Assembly (NCBI GenBank): GCA_050847315.1
Contig: CP193791.1
Source of the DNA: Cedecea sp000277545
Lineage (GTDB): Bacteria > Pseudomonadota > Gammaproteobacteria > Enterobacterales > Enterobacteriaceae
Strand: one strand, 5' to 3'
DNA: 64,000 nucleotides
Both the position numbers and the translations under genes were made by a program. The notes below the pieces were generated by a model. That model had not been told where the DNA came from. It saw only the letters and a list, made by a program, of their open reading frames with translations, and searched no databases. Positions 17,401 to 25,452 of the stretch are shown in pieces. Position 1 is the first letter of the stretch; every line of letters starts with the position of its first letter.

Positions 17401-18370
17401 TTTGCTTAAACGCCGCTCTCCATGGCTCGCTTTTGCCGGCCTGCTTGCTTTTTCAACCTATAGCAACGCCTCGGACAGCGGCCCGGAACAGCTGCGCATT
17501 GGTTACCAAAAAGGCTCCGTCAGTATGGTGTTAGCCAAAAGCCACCAGCTCCTGGAGAAGCAATACCCGAATACCAAAGTCTCGTGGATTGAGTTTCCCG
17601 CCGGGCCACAAATGCTGGAGGCACTGAACGTCGGCAGCATCGATTTGGGCAGCACGGGCGATATCCCGCCTATTTTCGCGCAGGCCGCCGGAGCGGATCT
17701 GCTGTATGTAGGTGCCGAGCCGCCCAAACCGAAAGCAGAGGTGATTCTGGTCCCCGAAAATAGCCCCCTGAAAACCGTGGCGGATTTAAAAGGCCATAAG
17801 ATTGCCTTCCAGAAAGGCTCCAGCTCACACAACCTGGTGCTGCGCGCGTTGCAACAAGCCGGACTGAAGTTTTCCGATATTCAACCCGCTTACCTGACCC
17901 CCGCCGATGCCCGCGCGGCCTTTCAGCAGGGGAACGTCGATGCCTGGGCTATCTGGGATCCGTACTATTCGGCGGCACTGTTAAACGGCGGCGTTCGCGT
18001 CTTAACGGACGGCAGCGAGCTGAATCAAACCGGGTCGTTCTATTTAGCTTCCCGCCCTTATGCAGAAGCGAACGGCCCGTTTCTTCAACAGGTACTGAAA
18101 ACCTTTAGCGACGCCGACGCGCTCACCCGCACACAGCGGGCAGCAAGCGTAGCGCTTCTCGCCAAAACGATGGGCCTGCCTGAAGCAGTCATCGCCACTT
18201 ATTTTGACCATCGCCCTCCTTCAGAAATTACGCCGGTCAACGAAGCGACTGCCGCCAAACAGCAAAATACCGCCGACCTGTTTTATGAAAATCGCCTTGT
18301 TCCAAAGAAAGTCGATATCCGAACCCGCATCTGGCAACCCGCCGGCACGACACAAGGAGCTAAGTCATGA
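17393..18370 (+). CDS. ssuA: Periplasmic aliphatic sulfonate-binding protein SsuA
   Basis: SsuA captures alkanesulfonates in the periplasm for the SsuBC importer. The 325-residue protein has a signal peptide (SPWLAFAGLLAFSTYSNAS, cleavage near residue 26) and then the conserved LRIGYQKGSVSMVLAKSHQL start of the mature family. The LNVGSIDLGSTGDIPPIFAQ block lines the binding pocket. It overlaps ssuE by 8 bp and ssuD by 4 bp (ATGA), indicating translational coupling. Confidence 0.97.
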   Translation: MFNLLKRRSPWLAFAGLLAFSTYSNASDSGPEQLRIGYQKGSVSMVLAKSHQLLEKQYPNTKVSWIEFPAGPQMLEALNVGSIDLGSTGDIPPIFAQAAGADLLYVGAEPPKPKAEVILVPENSPLKTVADLKGHKIAFQKGSSSHNLVLRALQQAGLKFSDIQPAYLTPADARAAFQQGNVDAWAIWDPYYSAALLNGGVRVLTDGSELNQTGSFYLASRPYAEANGPFLQQVLKTFSDADALTRTQRAASVALLAKTMGLPEAVIATYFDHRPPSEITPVNEATAAKQQNTADLFYENRLVPKKVDIRTRIWQPAGTTQGAKS

Positions 18371-19512
18371 GTCTGAATCTGTTCTGGTTCTTACCTACAC
18401 ACGGGGATGGGCACTATCTTGGCAGCGACACGGGAGCGCGTCCGGTCGACTATGGCTACCTGCAGCAAATAGCTCAGGCTGCAGACCGCATCGGCTTCAC
18501 CGGCGTGCTGATCCCGACCGGGCGTTCCTGCGAGGATGCCTGGCTGGTGGCGGCCTCAATGATCCCGGTCACTCAACGGCTTAAGTTCCTGGTCGCACTG
18601 CGCCCGAGCGTTGTCTCCCCTACTCTTGCCGCTCGCCAGGCCGCCACGCTGGATCGCCTTTCCAACGGGCGAGCATTGTTTAACCTGGTGACCGGGGGCG
18701 ACGCTGAAGAACTGGCTGCGGAAGGCGTTTTTCTAAACCATGAAGAGCGCTATGAGGCCTCTGCAGAGTTTACGCACATCTGGCGACGCGTCCTGGAAGG
18801 TGAAACCGTCGACTATGACGGCAAACACATCCAGGTCAAAGGCGCGAAGCTGCTTTATCCCCCGGTACAGCAACCTCGCCCACCGCTTTATTTTGGCGGA
18901 TCGTCCGATGCCGCTCAGGATCTTGCGGCCGAGCAGGTTGACCTTTACCTGACCTGGGGCGAACCTCCACATTTGGTAAAAGAAAAGATCGAGCAAGTTC
19001 GGGCGAAAGCTGAAGCGCGGGGGCGGCAAGTTCGCTTTGGTATTCGCCTGCACGTTATTGTGCGCGAAACCAACGAAGAAGCGTGGCAGGCGGCAAACCG
19101 GCTTATTTCTCACCTCGATGACATCACCATCGCCAAGGCACAGGCCGCTTTTGCCCGCAGCGACTCCGTCGGGCAACAGCGCATGGCCGCCCTGCACGGC
19201 GGTAAGCGAGACAAGCTGGAGATCAGCCCTAATCTTTGGGCCGGTGTCGGTCTGGTTCGTGGTGGGGCTGGCACCGCGCTGGTGGGTGATGGGCCAACCG
19301 TCGCGGCCCGCATAAACGAGTACGCCGACCTGGGCATCGACAGCTTTATTCTTTCCGGCTATCCGCATCTGGAAGAAGCCTACCGCGCGGGCGAACTGCT
19401 GTTCCCTCACCTTGACGTGGCGATCCCAGAAATTCCTCAGCCGCGACAGGTTCAGGAAAAAGGCGAAGTTATCGCCAACGATTTTATCCCGCGTAAAGTG
19501 GCGCAGAGCTAG
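18367..19512 (+). CDS. ssuD: FMNH2-dependent alkanesulfonate monooxygenase SsuD
   Basis: SsuD uses FMNH2 from SsuE and O2 to cleave C1-C10 alkanesulfonates to the aldehyde and sulfite. The 381 residues form a bacterial-luciferase-like TIM barrel. Conserved blocks include FWFLPTHGDGHYLG at the N-terminus, GRSCEDAW near residue 50 with the active-site-loop Cys, and LVTGGDAEELAAEG. It starts inside the ssuA stop (ATGA) and is followed by ssuC after 9 bp. Confidence 0.97.
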   Translation: MSLNLFWFLPTHGDGHYLGSDTGARPVDYGYLQQIAQAADRIGFTGVLIPTGRSCEDAWLVAASMIPVTQRLKFLVALRPSVVSPTLAARQAATLDRLSNGRALFNLVTGGDAEELAAEGVFLNHEERYEASAEFTHIWRRVLEGETVDYDGKHIQVKGAKLLYPPVQQPRPPLYFGGSSDAAQDLAAEQVDLYLTWGEPPHLVKEKIEQVRAKAEARGRQVRFGIRLHVIVRETNEEAWQAANRLISHLDDITIAKAQAAFARSDSVGQQRMAALHGGKRDKLEISPNLWAGVGLVRGGAGTALVGDGPTVAARINEYADLGIDSFILSGYPHLEEAYRAGELLFPHLDVAIPEIPQPRQVQEKGEVIANDFIPRKVAQS

Positions 19513-19521
19513 GGAGGCACC

Positions 19522-20313
19522 ATGCAAGCGTCCGTGCACAAAGTCTTGCTGCGCCTGGCCCCCTGGGCGCTGCCGGTGGCGATTGTGCTTCTCTGGCAAT
19601 TAGCTTCGTCTGCAGGCTGGCTTTCCACCCGTATTTTGCCCTCTCCCGAGGGCGTCGTGCTGGCTTTCTGGAGCCTCTCAGCCAGCGGTGAACTCTGGCA
19701 GCATCTGGCTATCAGCTCCTGGCGTGCCGTGATTGGTTTCAGCATCGGCGGATCGCTGGGCCTGATCTTAGGTCTGATTAGCGGCCTGTCGCGATGGGGC
19801 GAACGCCTGCTGGACAGCTCTATTCAGATGCTGCGCAACGTTCCGCACCTGGCGCTGATCCCGCTGGTGATCCTGTGGTTTGGTATCGATGAGACGGCCA
19901 AGATCTTTCTGGTGGCGCTCGGGACGCTGTTTCCTATTTACATCAATACCTGGCACGGCATCCGCAATATCGATCGTGGCCTGCTGGAAATGGCGCGCAG
20001 CTACGGCCTTTCCGGGTTTAGCCTGTTCGTGCACGTCATTCTGCCGGGTGCGTTGCCGTCCATTATGGTCGGCGTACGTTTTGCCTTAGGCCTGATGTGG
20101 CTGACGCTTATTGTCGCCGAAACGATCTCGGCAAATTCAGGGATTGGCTATCTGGCGATGAATGCCAGGGAGTTCCTGCAAACCGACGTGGTGGTGGTGG
20201 CCATCGTGCTGTATGCGCTGCTGGGCAAACTCGCCGATGTCAGCGCCCGCCTGCTGGAACGCGTCTGGTTACGCTGGCATCCGGCTTATCAATTAAAGGA
20301 GGAGACGGTATGA
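19522..20313 (+). CDS. ssuC: Aliphatic sulfonate ABC permease SsuC
   Basis: SsuC is the inner-membrane permease of the sulfonate importer. The 263 residues contain about six hydrophobic segments and the EAA-type loop EMARSYGLSGFSLFVHVILP (near residues 155-174). It belongs to the nitrate/taurine/sulfonate permease branch. GGGAGG lies 6-7 bases before the ATG. Its stop codon overlaps the ssuB start (ATGA). Confidence 0.96.
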   Translation: MQASVHKVLLRLAPWALPVAIVLLWQLASSAGWLSTRILPSPEGVVLAFWSLSASGELWQHLAISSWRAVIGFSIGGSLGLILGLISGLSRWGERLLDSSIQMLRNVPHLALIPLVILWFGIDETAKIFLVALGTLFPIYINTWHGIRNIDRGLLEMARSYGLSGFSLFVHVILPGALPSIMVGVRFALGLMWLTLIVAETISANSGIGYLAMNAREFLQTDVVVVAIVLYALLGKLADVSARLLERVWLRWHPAYQLKEETV

Positions 20314-21080
20314 CAACTGCTCGTCTGAACCAGGGCACGCCGCTGTGGCTCAACGGCGTCAGCAAACGCTACGGCGATAAAAGCATTCTCAATCAGCTTG
20401 AGCTGCGTATCCCCGCCGGGCAGTTCGTGGCGGTGGTCGGCCGCAGCGGCGGCGGCAAAAGTACCCTACTGCGCCTGCTTGCCGGGCTGGAAACGCCCAA
20501 TCACGGCGCGCTATTCGCAGGCAGTGCACCGCTGCGGGACAGCCAGGATGATACGCGGCTGATGTTTCAGGACGACAGGCTGCTGCCGTGGAAAACGGTG
20601 ATAGATAACGTCGGGCTCGGGCTGAAAAATAACTGGCGAGACGCAGCTCTTCAGGCGCTCACCGCCGTTGGGCTTGAAAATCGGGCCAATGAGTGGCCAG
20701 CGGCACTTTCCGGCGGGCAAAAGCAACGCGTGGCATTGGCAAGGGCGCTCATTCATCGTCCGCGCCTGCTGTTGCTCGACGAACCGCTGGGCGCGCTGGA
20801 TGCCCTGACGCGTATTGAGATGCAGGAGCTGATTGTTTCTTTGTGGCAGGAACATGGCTTTACAGTGCTTTTGGTCACTCATGATGTCAGCGAAGCCGTC
20901 GCCATGGCCGACCGCGTGTTGCTTATAGAAGAAGGGAAAATTGGCCTGGATCTGACGGTTGATTTACCGCGTCCGCGCCGCCTGGGATCGGTGAAGCTAG
21001 CGGAGCTGGAGGCTGAAGTGCTTGCCAGAGTGATGAAACGAGGTTCTGAGGAGCCGGCGCGCCAGGTGCGCACCGGCTGA
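20310..21080 (+). CDS. ssuB: Aliphatic sulfonate ABC ATPase SsuB
   Basis: SsuB powers sulfonate uptake. The protein has 256 residues when started at ATG 20310, just after AAAGGAGGAG; the frame is open for 71 more codons upstream, but that part is inside ssuC. Walker A GRSGGGKST, signature LSGGQKQRVALARAL, Walker B LLLLDEPLGALD and the H-loop VTHDVSEA are all present. It ends the ssu operon and is convergent with pepN. Confidence 0.96.
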   Translation: MTTARLNQGTPLWLNGVSKRYGDKSILNQLELRIPAGQFVAVVGRSGGGKSTLLRLLAGLETPNHGALFAGSAPLRDSQDDTRLMFQDDRLLPWKTVIDNVGLGLKNNWRDAALQALTAVGLENRANEWPAALSGGQKQRVALARALIHRPRLLLLDEPLGALDALTRIEMQELIVSLWQEHGFTVLLVTHDVSEAVAMADRVLLIEEGKIGLDLTVDLPRPRRLGSVKLAELEAEVLARVMKRGSEEPARQVRTG

Positions 21081-21087
21081 TTTAATA

Positions 21088-21110
21088 CCCTATCCCTGAA
21101 AGGGATAGGG
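21088..21110. terminator. Hairpin between convergent ssuB and pepN
   Basis: CCCTATCCC and GGGATAGGG form a perfect 9-bp stem with a 5-base loop in the 37-bp gap between the two stops. There is no strong T-run on either strand, so it may be a weak terminator or an mRNA 3'-end protector. Confidence 0.6.
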
Positions 21111-21117
21111 GCAAAGA

Positions 21118-23730
21118 TTACGCCAGCGCTTTGGCAATCTTCTCGAACAGATCCCCGGACAGGTTTTCCAACCCTTTCAACTGCTCCAGCGCGGCACGCA
21201 TCTTAGCCTGACGTTCGGCGTCATAACGCTTCAGGCGAATCAGCGGCTCTACCAGACGAGAGGCAATTTGCGGGTTGCGGCTGTTCAGCTCGGTCAGCAT
21301 CTCGACCATAAACTGGTAGCCGCTGCCGTCTTTGGCGTGGAACGCGGCCGGGTTGGCTGAAGCAAACGCGCCAATCAGAGAACGTACGCGGTTCGGGTTA
21401 CCCAGGCTGAAAGAACGGTGGTTCAGCAGCTCGCGAACCTTCGCCAGCGTGTTGCTGCCCGGGCTGGTCGCCTGCAGCACAAACCACTTATCCATGACCA
21501 GGCCATCTTTGTGCCATTTCTCATCGTACTCAGCCAGCAGCGCTTCACGGCATGGCAGCTGCGCGGCCACCGCGGCGGACAGTGCGGCAATAGAATCGGT
21601 CATATTGTCCGCCTGCTGATACTGCTCGCGTACCAGTTGCTCAGCAAGTTCAACGTCGCCAAACGCCAGATAGCGCAGGCAAGTGTTGCGCAGCGCGCGC
21701 TTGCCGATATCACCGTGATCCACGCGATAGCTGTCGAGCTTATTGGCGTTATAGATAGCCAGGAACTCGTCGGCCAGCTCTGCTGCGAGGGTGCGGGTCA
21801 GCGCCCCGTGAACTTCAGCAATGGCGATAGGATCGATGGTCTGGAACAGCTCGGCAATTTCATTCTGCGAAGGCAGCGTCAGGATCTCCGCGGCGAGCGC
21901 CGGATCGATCTTCTCATCCAGCAGAATGGCGCGGAATGCGTCAGCCACGTGCAGCGGCAGAGAAAGCGGCTGCCCTTGCTGGCTGCGGTTCACGTTGATC
22001 TTGATGTAGTTTGCCAGCAGGCTTTGCGCCGCATCCCAACGGGAGAAGTCGTTCCGCGCGTGGCGCATCAGGAACGTCAGCTGCTGGTCGCTCCATTTGT
22101 ACTCGAGCTTCACCGGCGCAGAGAATTCGCGCAGCAAAGACGGCACCGGCTGGAAGTAGACATTGTCGAAAACAAAGGTCTGTTCGGCCTGGGTCACGTT
22201 CAGCACGTGGTGCACCGGGTGACCGTCCTTCTGCAGCGGAATGACCTTCCCTTCGTTATCGTAAAGCTCGATATCAAACGGGATATGCAGCGGGTGTTTT
22301 TCCTGCTGTTCAGCGGTCGGCGGCGTCATCTGGCTGATAGTCAGCGTGTAGTGCTCAGTTTCCGGGTTGTAGTCGTCACGCACGGTGACAACCGGCGTCC
22401 CGGCCTGGCTGTACCAGCGGCGGAAATGAGACAGGTCAACGTTGGACGCATCTTCCATCGCCTGCACGAAGTCATCGCAGGTCGCCGCGCTGCCGTCATG
22501 GCGTTCAAAGTAAAGCTGCATGCCCTTCTGGAAGTTTTCTTCGCCCAGCAGCGTGTGCAGCATACGAATCACTTCTGAGCCCTTCTCATACACCGTCAGG
22601 GTATAGAAGTTATTCATTTCGATAACTTTGTCCGGGCGGATCGGGTGCGCCATCGGGCTGGCGTCTTCGGCGAACTGCATCGCGCGCATGGTACGCACGT
22701 TCTGAATACGGTTAACTGCGCGAGACCCCAGGTCGGAGCTGAACTCCTGGTCACGGAAGACGGTTAACCCCTCTTTCAGGCTCAGCTGGAACCAGTCGCG
22801 GCAGGTGACGCGGTTACCGGTCCAGTTGTGGAAATACTCGTGGCCGATGACGCGTTCAATGTCGAGATAGTCTTTGTCAGTCGCAGTTTCGGCGCGGGCC
22901 AGGACATACTTCGAGTTGAAGATATTCAGCCCTTTGTTTTCCATCGCCCCCATATTGAAGAAGTCGACGGCGACGATCATATAGATGTCGAGGTCATACT
23001 CCAGGCCGAAACGGGTTTCATCCCACTTCATGGACGCCTTCAGCGAGGTCATCGCCCAGTCAGCGCGATCCAGATTCCCGCGGTCAACAAACAACTCCAG
23101 CGCAACGTTACGGCCGGAACGGGTTTTGAAGCTGTCGCGCAGGACGTCAAAATCACCCGCCACCAGCGCAAACAGGTAGCAAGGTTTTGGGAACGGATCC
23201 TGCCACTGCACCCAGTGACGGCCATTTTCCAGCTCGCCTTCGGCAATGCGGTTGCCGTTAGCCAGCAGATACGGATATTTGTTTTTGTCGGCGATGACTT
23301 TGGTTGTGAAGCGCGCCAGGACGTCCGGGCGGTCCAGGTACCAGGTGATGTGGTGGAAGCCTTCAGCTTCACATTGGGTACATAACGCTTCCCCGGATTG
23401 ATACAGCCCTTCAAGCGCGGTGTTGGTTGCCGGGCTAATTTCGTTCACAATCGTCAGCGTGAAGGCGTCAGGAACCTGCTCCAGAATGAGCGCGCCATCT
23501 TCCTGGCGATAGTGCGGCCAGGCGCTACCGTTTACGGCAATGGAAACCAGCGTGAGGTCTTCACCATCAAGATGCAGCGGAGCGCCCGCTTCGCCCTGAC
23601 GGACAATTTTGCTGACTGCGGTGACCTGAGTTTTTGCGGCATCAAGGTCAAAGGTCAAATCGATATCGGTTATCGTATAATCCGCCGCGCGATAGTCGTG
23701 GCGATATTTGGCTTGTGGCTGTTGTGTCAT
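21118..23730 (-). CDS. pepN: Aminopeptidase N
   Basis: PepN is the main cytosolic zinc aminopeptidase (family M1), finishing peptide breakdown from the N-terminus. The 870 residues equal the E. coli length. The zinc site HEYFH is followed 18 residues later by the third ligand Glu (LKEGLTVF), and the exopeptidase motif GAMENKG lies upstream. The gene is divergent from the unrecognised gene at 23945, whereas in E. coli it is directly divergent from pncB. Confidence 0.98.
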   Translation of the reverse strand: MTQQPQAKYRHDYRAADYTITDIDLTFDLDAAKTQVTAVSKIVRQGEAGAPLHLDGEDLTLVSIAVNGSAWPHYRQEDGALILEQVPDAFTLTIVNEISPATNTALEGLYQSGEALCTQCEAEGFHHITWYLDRPDVLARFTTKVIADKNKYPYLLANGNRIAEGELENGRHWVQWQDPFPKPCYLFALVAGDFDVLRDSFKTRSGRNVALELFVDRGNLDRADWAMTSLKASMKWDETRFGLEYDLDIYMIVAVDFFNMGAMENKGLNIFNSKYVLARAETATDKDYLDIERVIGHEYFHNWTGNRVTCRDWFQLSLKEGLTVFRDQEFSSDLGSRAVNRIQNVRTMRAMQFAEDASPMAHPIRPDKVIEMNNFYTLTVYEKGSEVIRMLHTLLGEENFQKGMQLYFERHDGSAATCDDFVQAMEDASNVDLSHFRRWYSQAGTPVVTVRDDYNPETEHYTLTISQMTPPTAEQQEKHPLHIPFDIELYDNEGKVIPLQKDGHPVHHVLNVTQAEQTFVFDNVYFQPVPSLLREFSAPVKLEYKWSDQQLTFLMRHARNDFSRWDAAQSLLANYIKINVNRSQQGQPLSLPLHVADAFRAILLDEKIDPALAAEILTLPSQNEIAELFQTIDPIAIAEVHGALTRTLAAELADEFLAIYNANKLDSYRVDHGDIGKRALRNTCLRYLAFGDVELAEQLVREQYQQADNMTDSIAALSAAVAAQLPCREALLAEYDEKWHKDGLVMDKWFVLQATSPGSNTLAKVRELLNHRSFSLGNPNRVRSLIGAFASANPAAFHAKDGSGYQFMVEMLTELNSRNPQIASRLVEPLIRLKRYDAERQAKMRAALEQLKGLENLSGDLFEKIAKALA

Positions 23731-23838
23731 AAAAAACCTTATACATCGTCCGTAAGATAACGAACTTCAGTCTATTCCTGTTGCCGGAATGTTGCTACGC
23801 AGAATCTTCATCTTTGGCGGCCGATAGCCCAAATTTTT

Positions 23839-23855
23839 TACCGCTTTATGCGGTA
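23839..23855. repeat. Small inverted repeat upstream of the unrecognised gene
   Basis: TACCGC, five bases, GCGGTA: a perfect 6-bp inverted repeat in the 214-bp divergent region between pepN and the gene at 23945. It has no T-run, so an operator is as likely as a hairpin. Confidence 0.35.
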
Positions 23856-23944
23856 TTACGCTTTCTCTCCTGCACCTTCCGGCACGGAACTCTTCCTTTT
23901 CCTACGCCACTCAATGCAGCCCCTTCCTCCTGAGAGAACTTAAT

Positions 23945-25189
23945 ATGCGTATTCCTCCTTCCGGCCCCATGGCTTTTCATCAGGCCGTTGCCCAAAACGA
24001 TATTGCTACCATCCAGAAGCTAAGGCAGCAGGGTTATAAACCCGTCGCTCTGGACCAGCATGGAAACTCACCGCTGGATGCGCTGGCTAACCGCCGTGAT
24101 ATTGACGGCACTACGCGGGCGCGGCTTTACCACAGCCTTTTGGCTTCGCTGAATCCCAGTGCGCCGTCGGGCTATATCAAGCCGGAAGCTTTTCATGGCT
24201 CTCCCTGGGGCTTTGAAATATTGCGCAGCGGCGCGCTGAAAGGCGGCGTGAACGATCCTAAAGGCGGTTCACAGTCGCTGGAGGGAAAAGTGTTTTTCTC
24301 AGATCGAACTCGGGAGTCGAGCAACAAATTTGAAACGCGTGAGAACCTTCGCCAGAAACCGCGCGTGTACGCCAAAGGACTGGGCATCAAGCCCACCACG
24401 GTGGAGACGCGCTCGAATCTGTATGTATTGAGCAAAGCCATCAATCATGCTTCTTCTGCCAGCCATTTCCCGGCCTCAACGCTGACGCTAAAAAGCAGCA
24501 ATAATCTGGAAGAGGCGGTTTATGACAGCCTGGTGCGTCTTTTGTCGAATAACGGCTATCGCCTAAAAAAGGAAACGCCGGAGCAAATCCTGCAGCAAAC
24601 CGGCGTCCCGGCTCATATCAAATTCGTGGATAACAGCCACCCGCCTTCCGGGGAACAAACGCGGAAACTGATCGGTAACGCCTTTAAGCGCATTGAAAAT
24701 GAAATGATCGGCGGAAAATTACCGTTCCTGAATCTGCTCAACGATGGGCAAACCCTGCCGCTGGTGTTTGGCTTCAGTAAAGTGAACAACCTGAAAACCC
24801 ATACCATCCATAATTCGTTGAGCAACACCGCCTCGATGTTTAACTACCAGGCTGAAAACCATCCCCTGAGCGGGACAGCTAACGGCGGCAAGCTCAAAGA
24901 AATTGAAGTGAAATCCCTGGCCGATCTTGCCACGCTGACGCTTGCCTGTAGGGTACAAAACGTCGCGTTACCGAAAGACGCGCTAATTCGTATCAACCCA
25001 ACCCCGAATGAAAAAAAACAGCACGGGCTGAAGGCGCTGTATTTGGATGCATCCGCACTCGCCAGATTCAGTCACGCGCTGCTCGGGTCAGGCACAACGA
25101 ATATGGGCAGGATGACGCTCGAGCAACTTCAATCGCTGAATCACACCCTGCGTGAAAAAGCGGAGAACGGCAGTCTTCGCATTCGTTAG
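23945..25189 (+). CDS. Unrecognised protein with ankyrin-like N-terminus and ADP-ribosyltransferase-like motif pattern
   Basis: I do not recognise this 414-residue protein as a named family. Residues 11-50 (FHQAVAQNDIATIQKL and then DQHGNSPLDALANR) look like one ankyrin repeat. The middle carries an ordered pattern known from PARP/ART-type folds. FHGS lies at 83-86, followed by GFEILRSGALKGG (89-101), then GKVFFSD (114-120). Further on are LPLVFGF (271-277), KEIEV (318-322) with candidate catalytic Glu 319 or 321, and VALPKDALIRI (340-350). There is no signal peptide or membrane helix, so it is cytosolic or secreted without Sec. Base composition is close to its neighbours. It has a weak GAGAG ribosome site and is a single gene inserted between pepN and pncB, which are adjacent in E. 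coli. A role as an effector or toxin is inference only. Confidence 0.85.
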   Translation: MRIPPSGPMAFHQAVAQNDIATIQKLRQQGYKPVALDQHGNSPLDALANRRDIDGTTRARLYHSLLASLNPSAPSGYIKPEAFHGSPWGFEILRSGALKGGVNDPKGGSQSLEGKVFFSDRTRESSNKFETRENLRQKPRVYAKGLGIKPTTVETRSNLYVLSKAINHASSASHFPASTLTLKSSNNLEEAVYDSLVRLLSNNGYRLKKETPEQILQQTGVPAHIKFVDNSHPPSGEQTRKLIGNAFKRIENEMIGGKLPFLNLLNDGQTLPLVFGFSKVNNLKTHTIHNSLSNTASMFNYQAENHPLSGTANGGKLKEIEVKSLADLATLTLACRVQNVALPKDALIRINPTPNEKKQHGLKALYLDASALARFSHALLGSGTTNMGRMTLEQLQSLNHTLREKAENGSLRIR

Positions 25190-25255
25190 CTGCCAGTAAA
25201 CATCGGCGGCCATTCGCCGCCGGTGATTTCACCGAGAAAAGGATGTCGCACGTTT

Positions 25256-25273
25256 TGTTTAGTACTCTAAACA
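25256..25273. promoter_or_regulatory. NadR operator of pncB
   Basis: TGTTTA, six bases, TAAACA: an exact match to the NadR box. It lies about 180 bp before pncB and 67 bp after the unrecognised gene. In enterobacteria NadR represses nadA, nadB and pncB when NAD is plentiful. Confidence 0.85.
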
Positions 25274-25452
25274 CCATTTAATTCAATGTATTGAACTCTA
25301 TTATAGCGCCAAACATTTCATAAACTGCCCCAGAGCCTGCCCGTCTAATGTTGTGATCCTGCTTCAATAAACAGATAATCAGGGTATACTCCCGCGTCTT
25401 AATTTGCCCGGACTGATGGAAACGCTCCTGTGAGAGGATGCTGAAACGCGCC

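Noticed and set aside
21418..22578. A 386-codon plus-strand frame antisense to pepN
   Set aside because: It is fully covered by pepN, which is certain from its zinc and GAMEN motifs; the shadow has no start signal.
23945..25189. Assignment of the unrecognised gene to the Shigella OspC effector family
   Set aside because: OspC proteins combine an ADP-ribosylating part with ankyrins, but the ankyrins are C-terminal there, and I see no shared sequence blocks.
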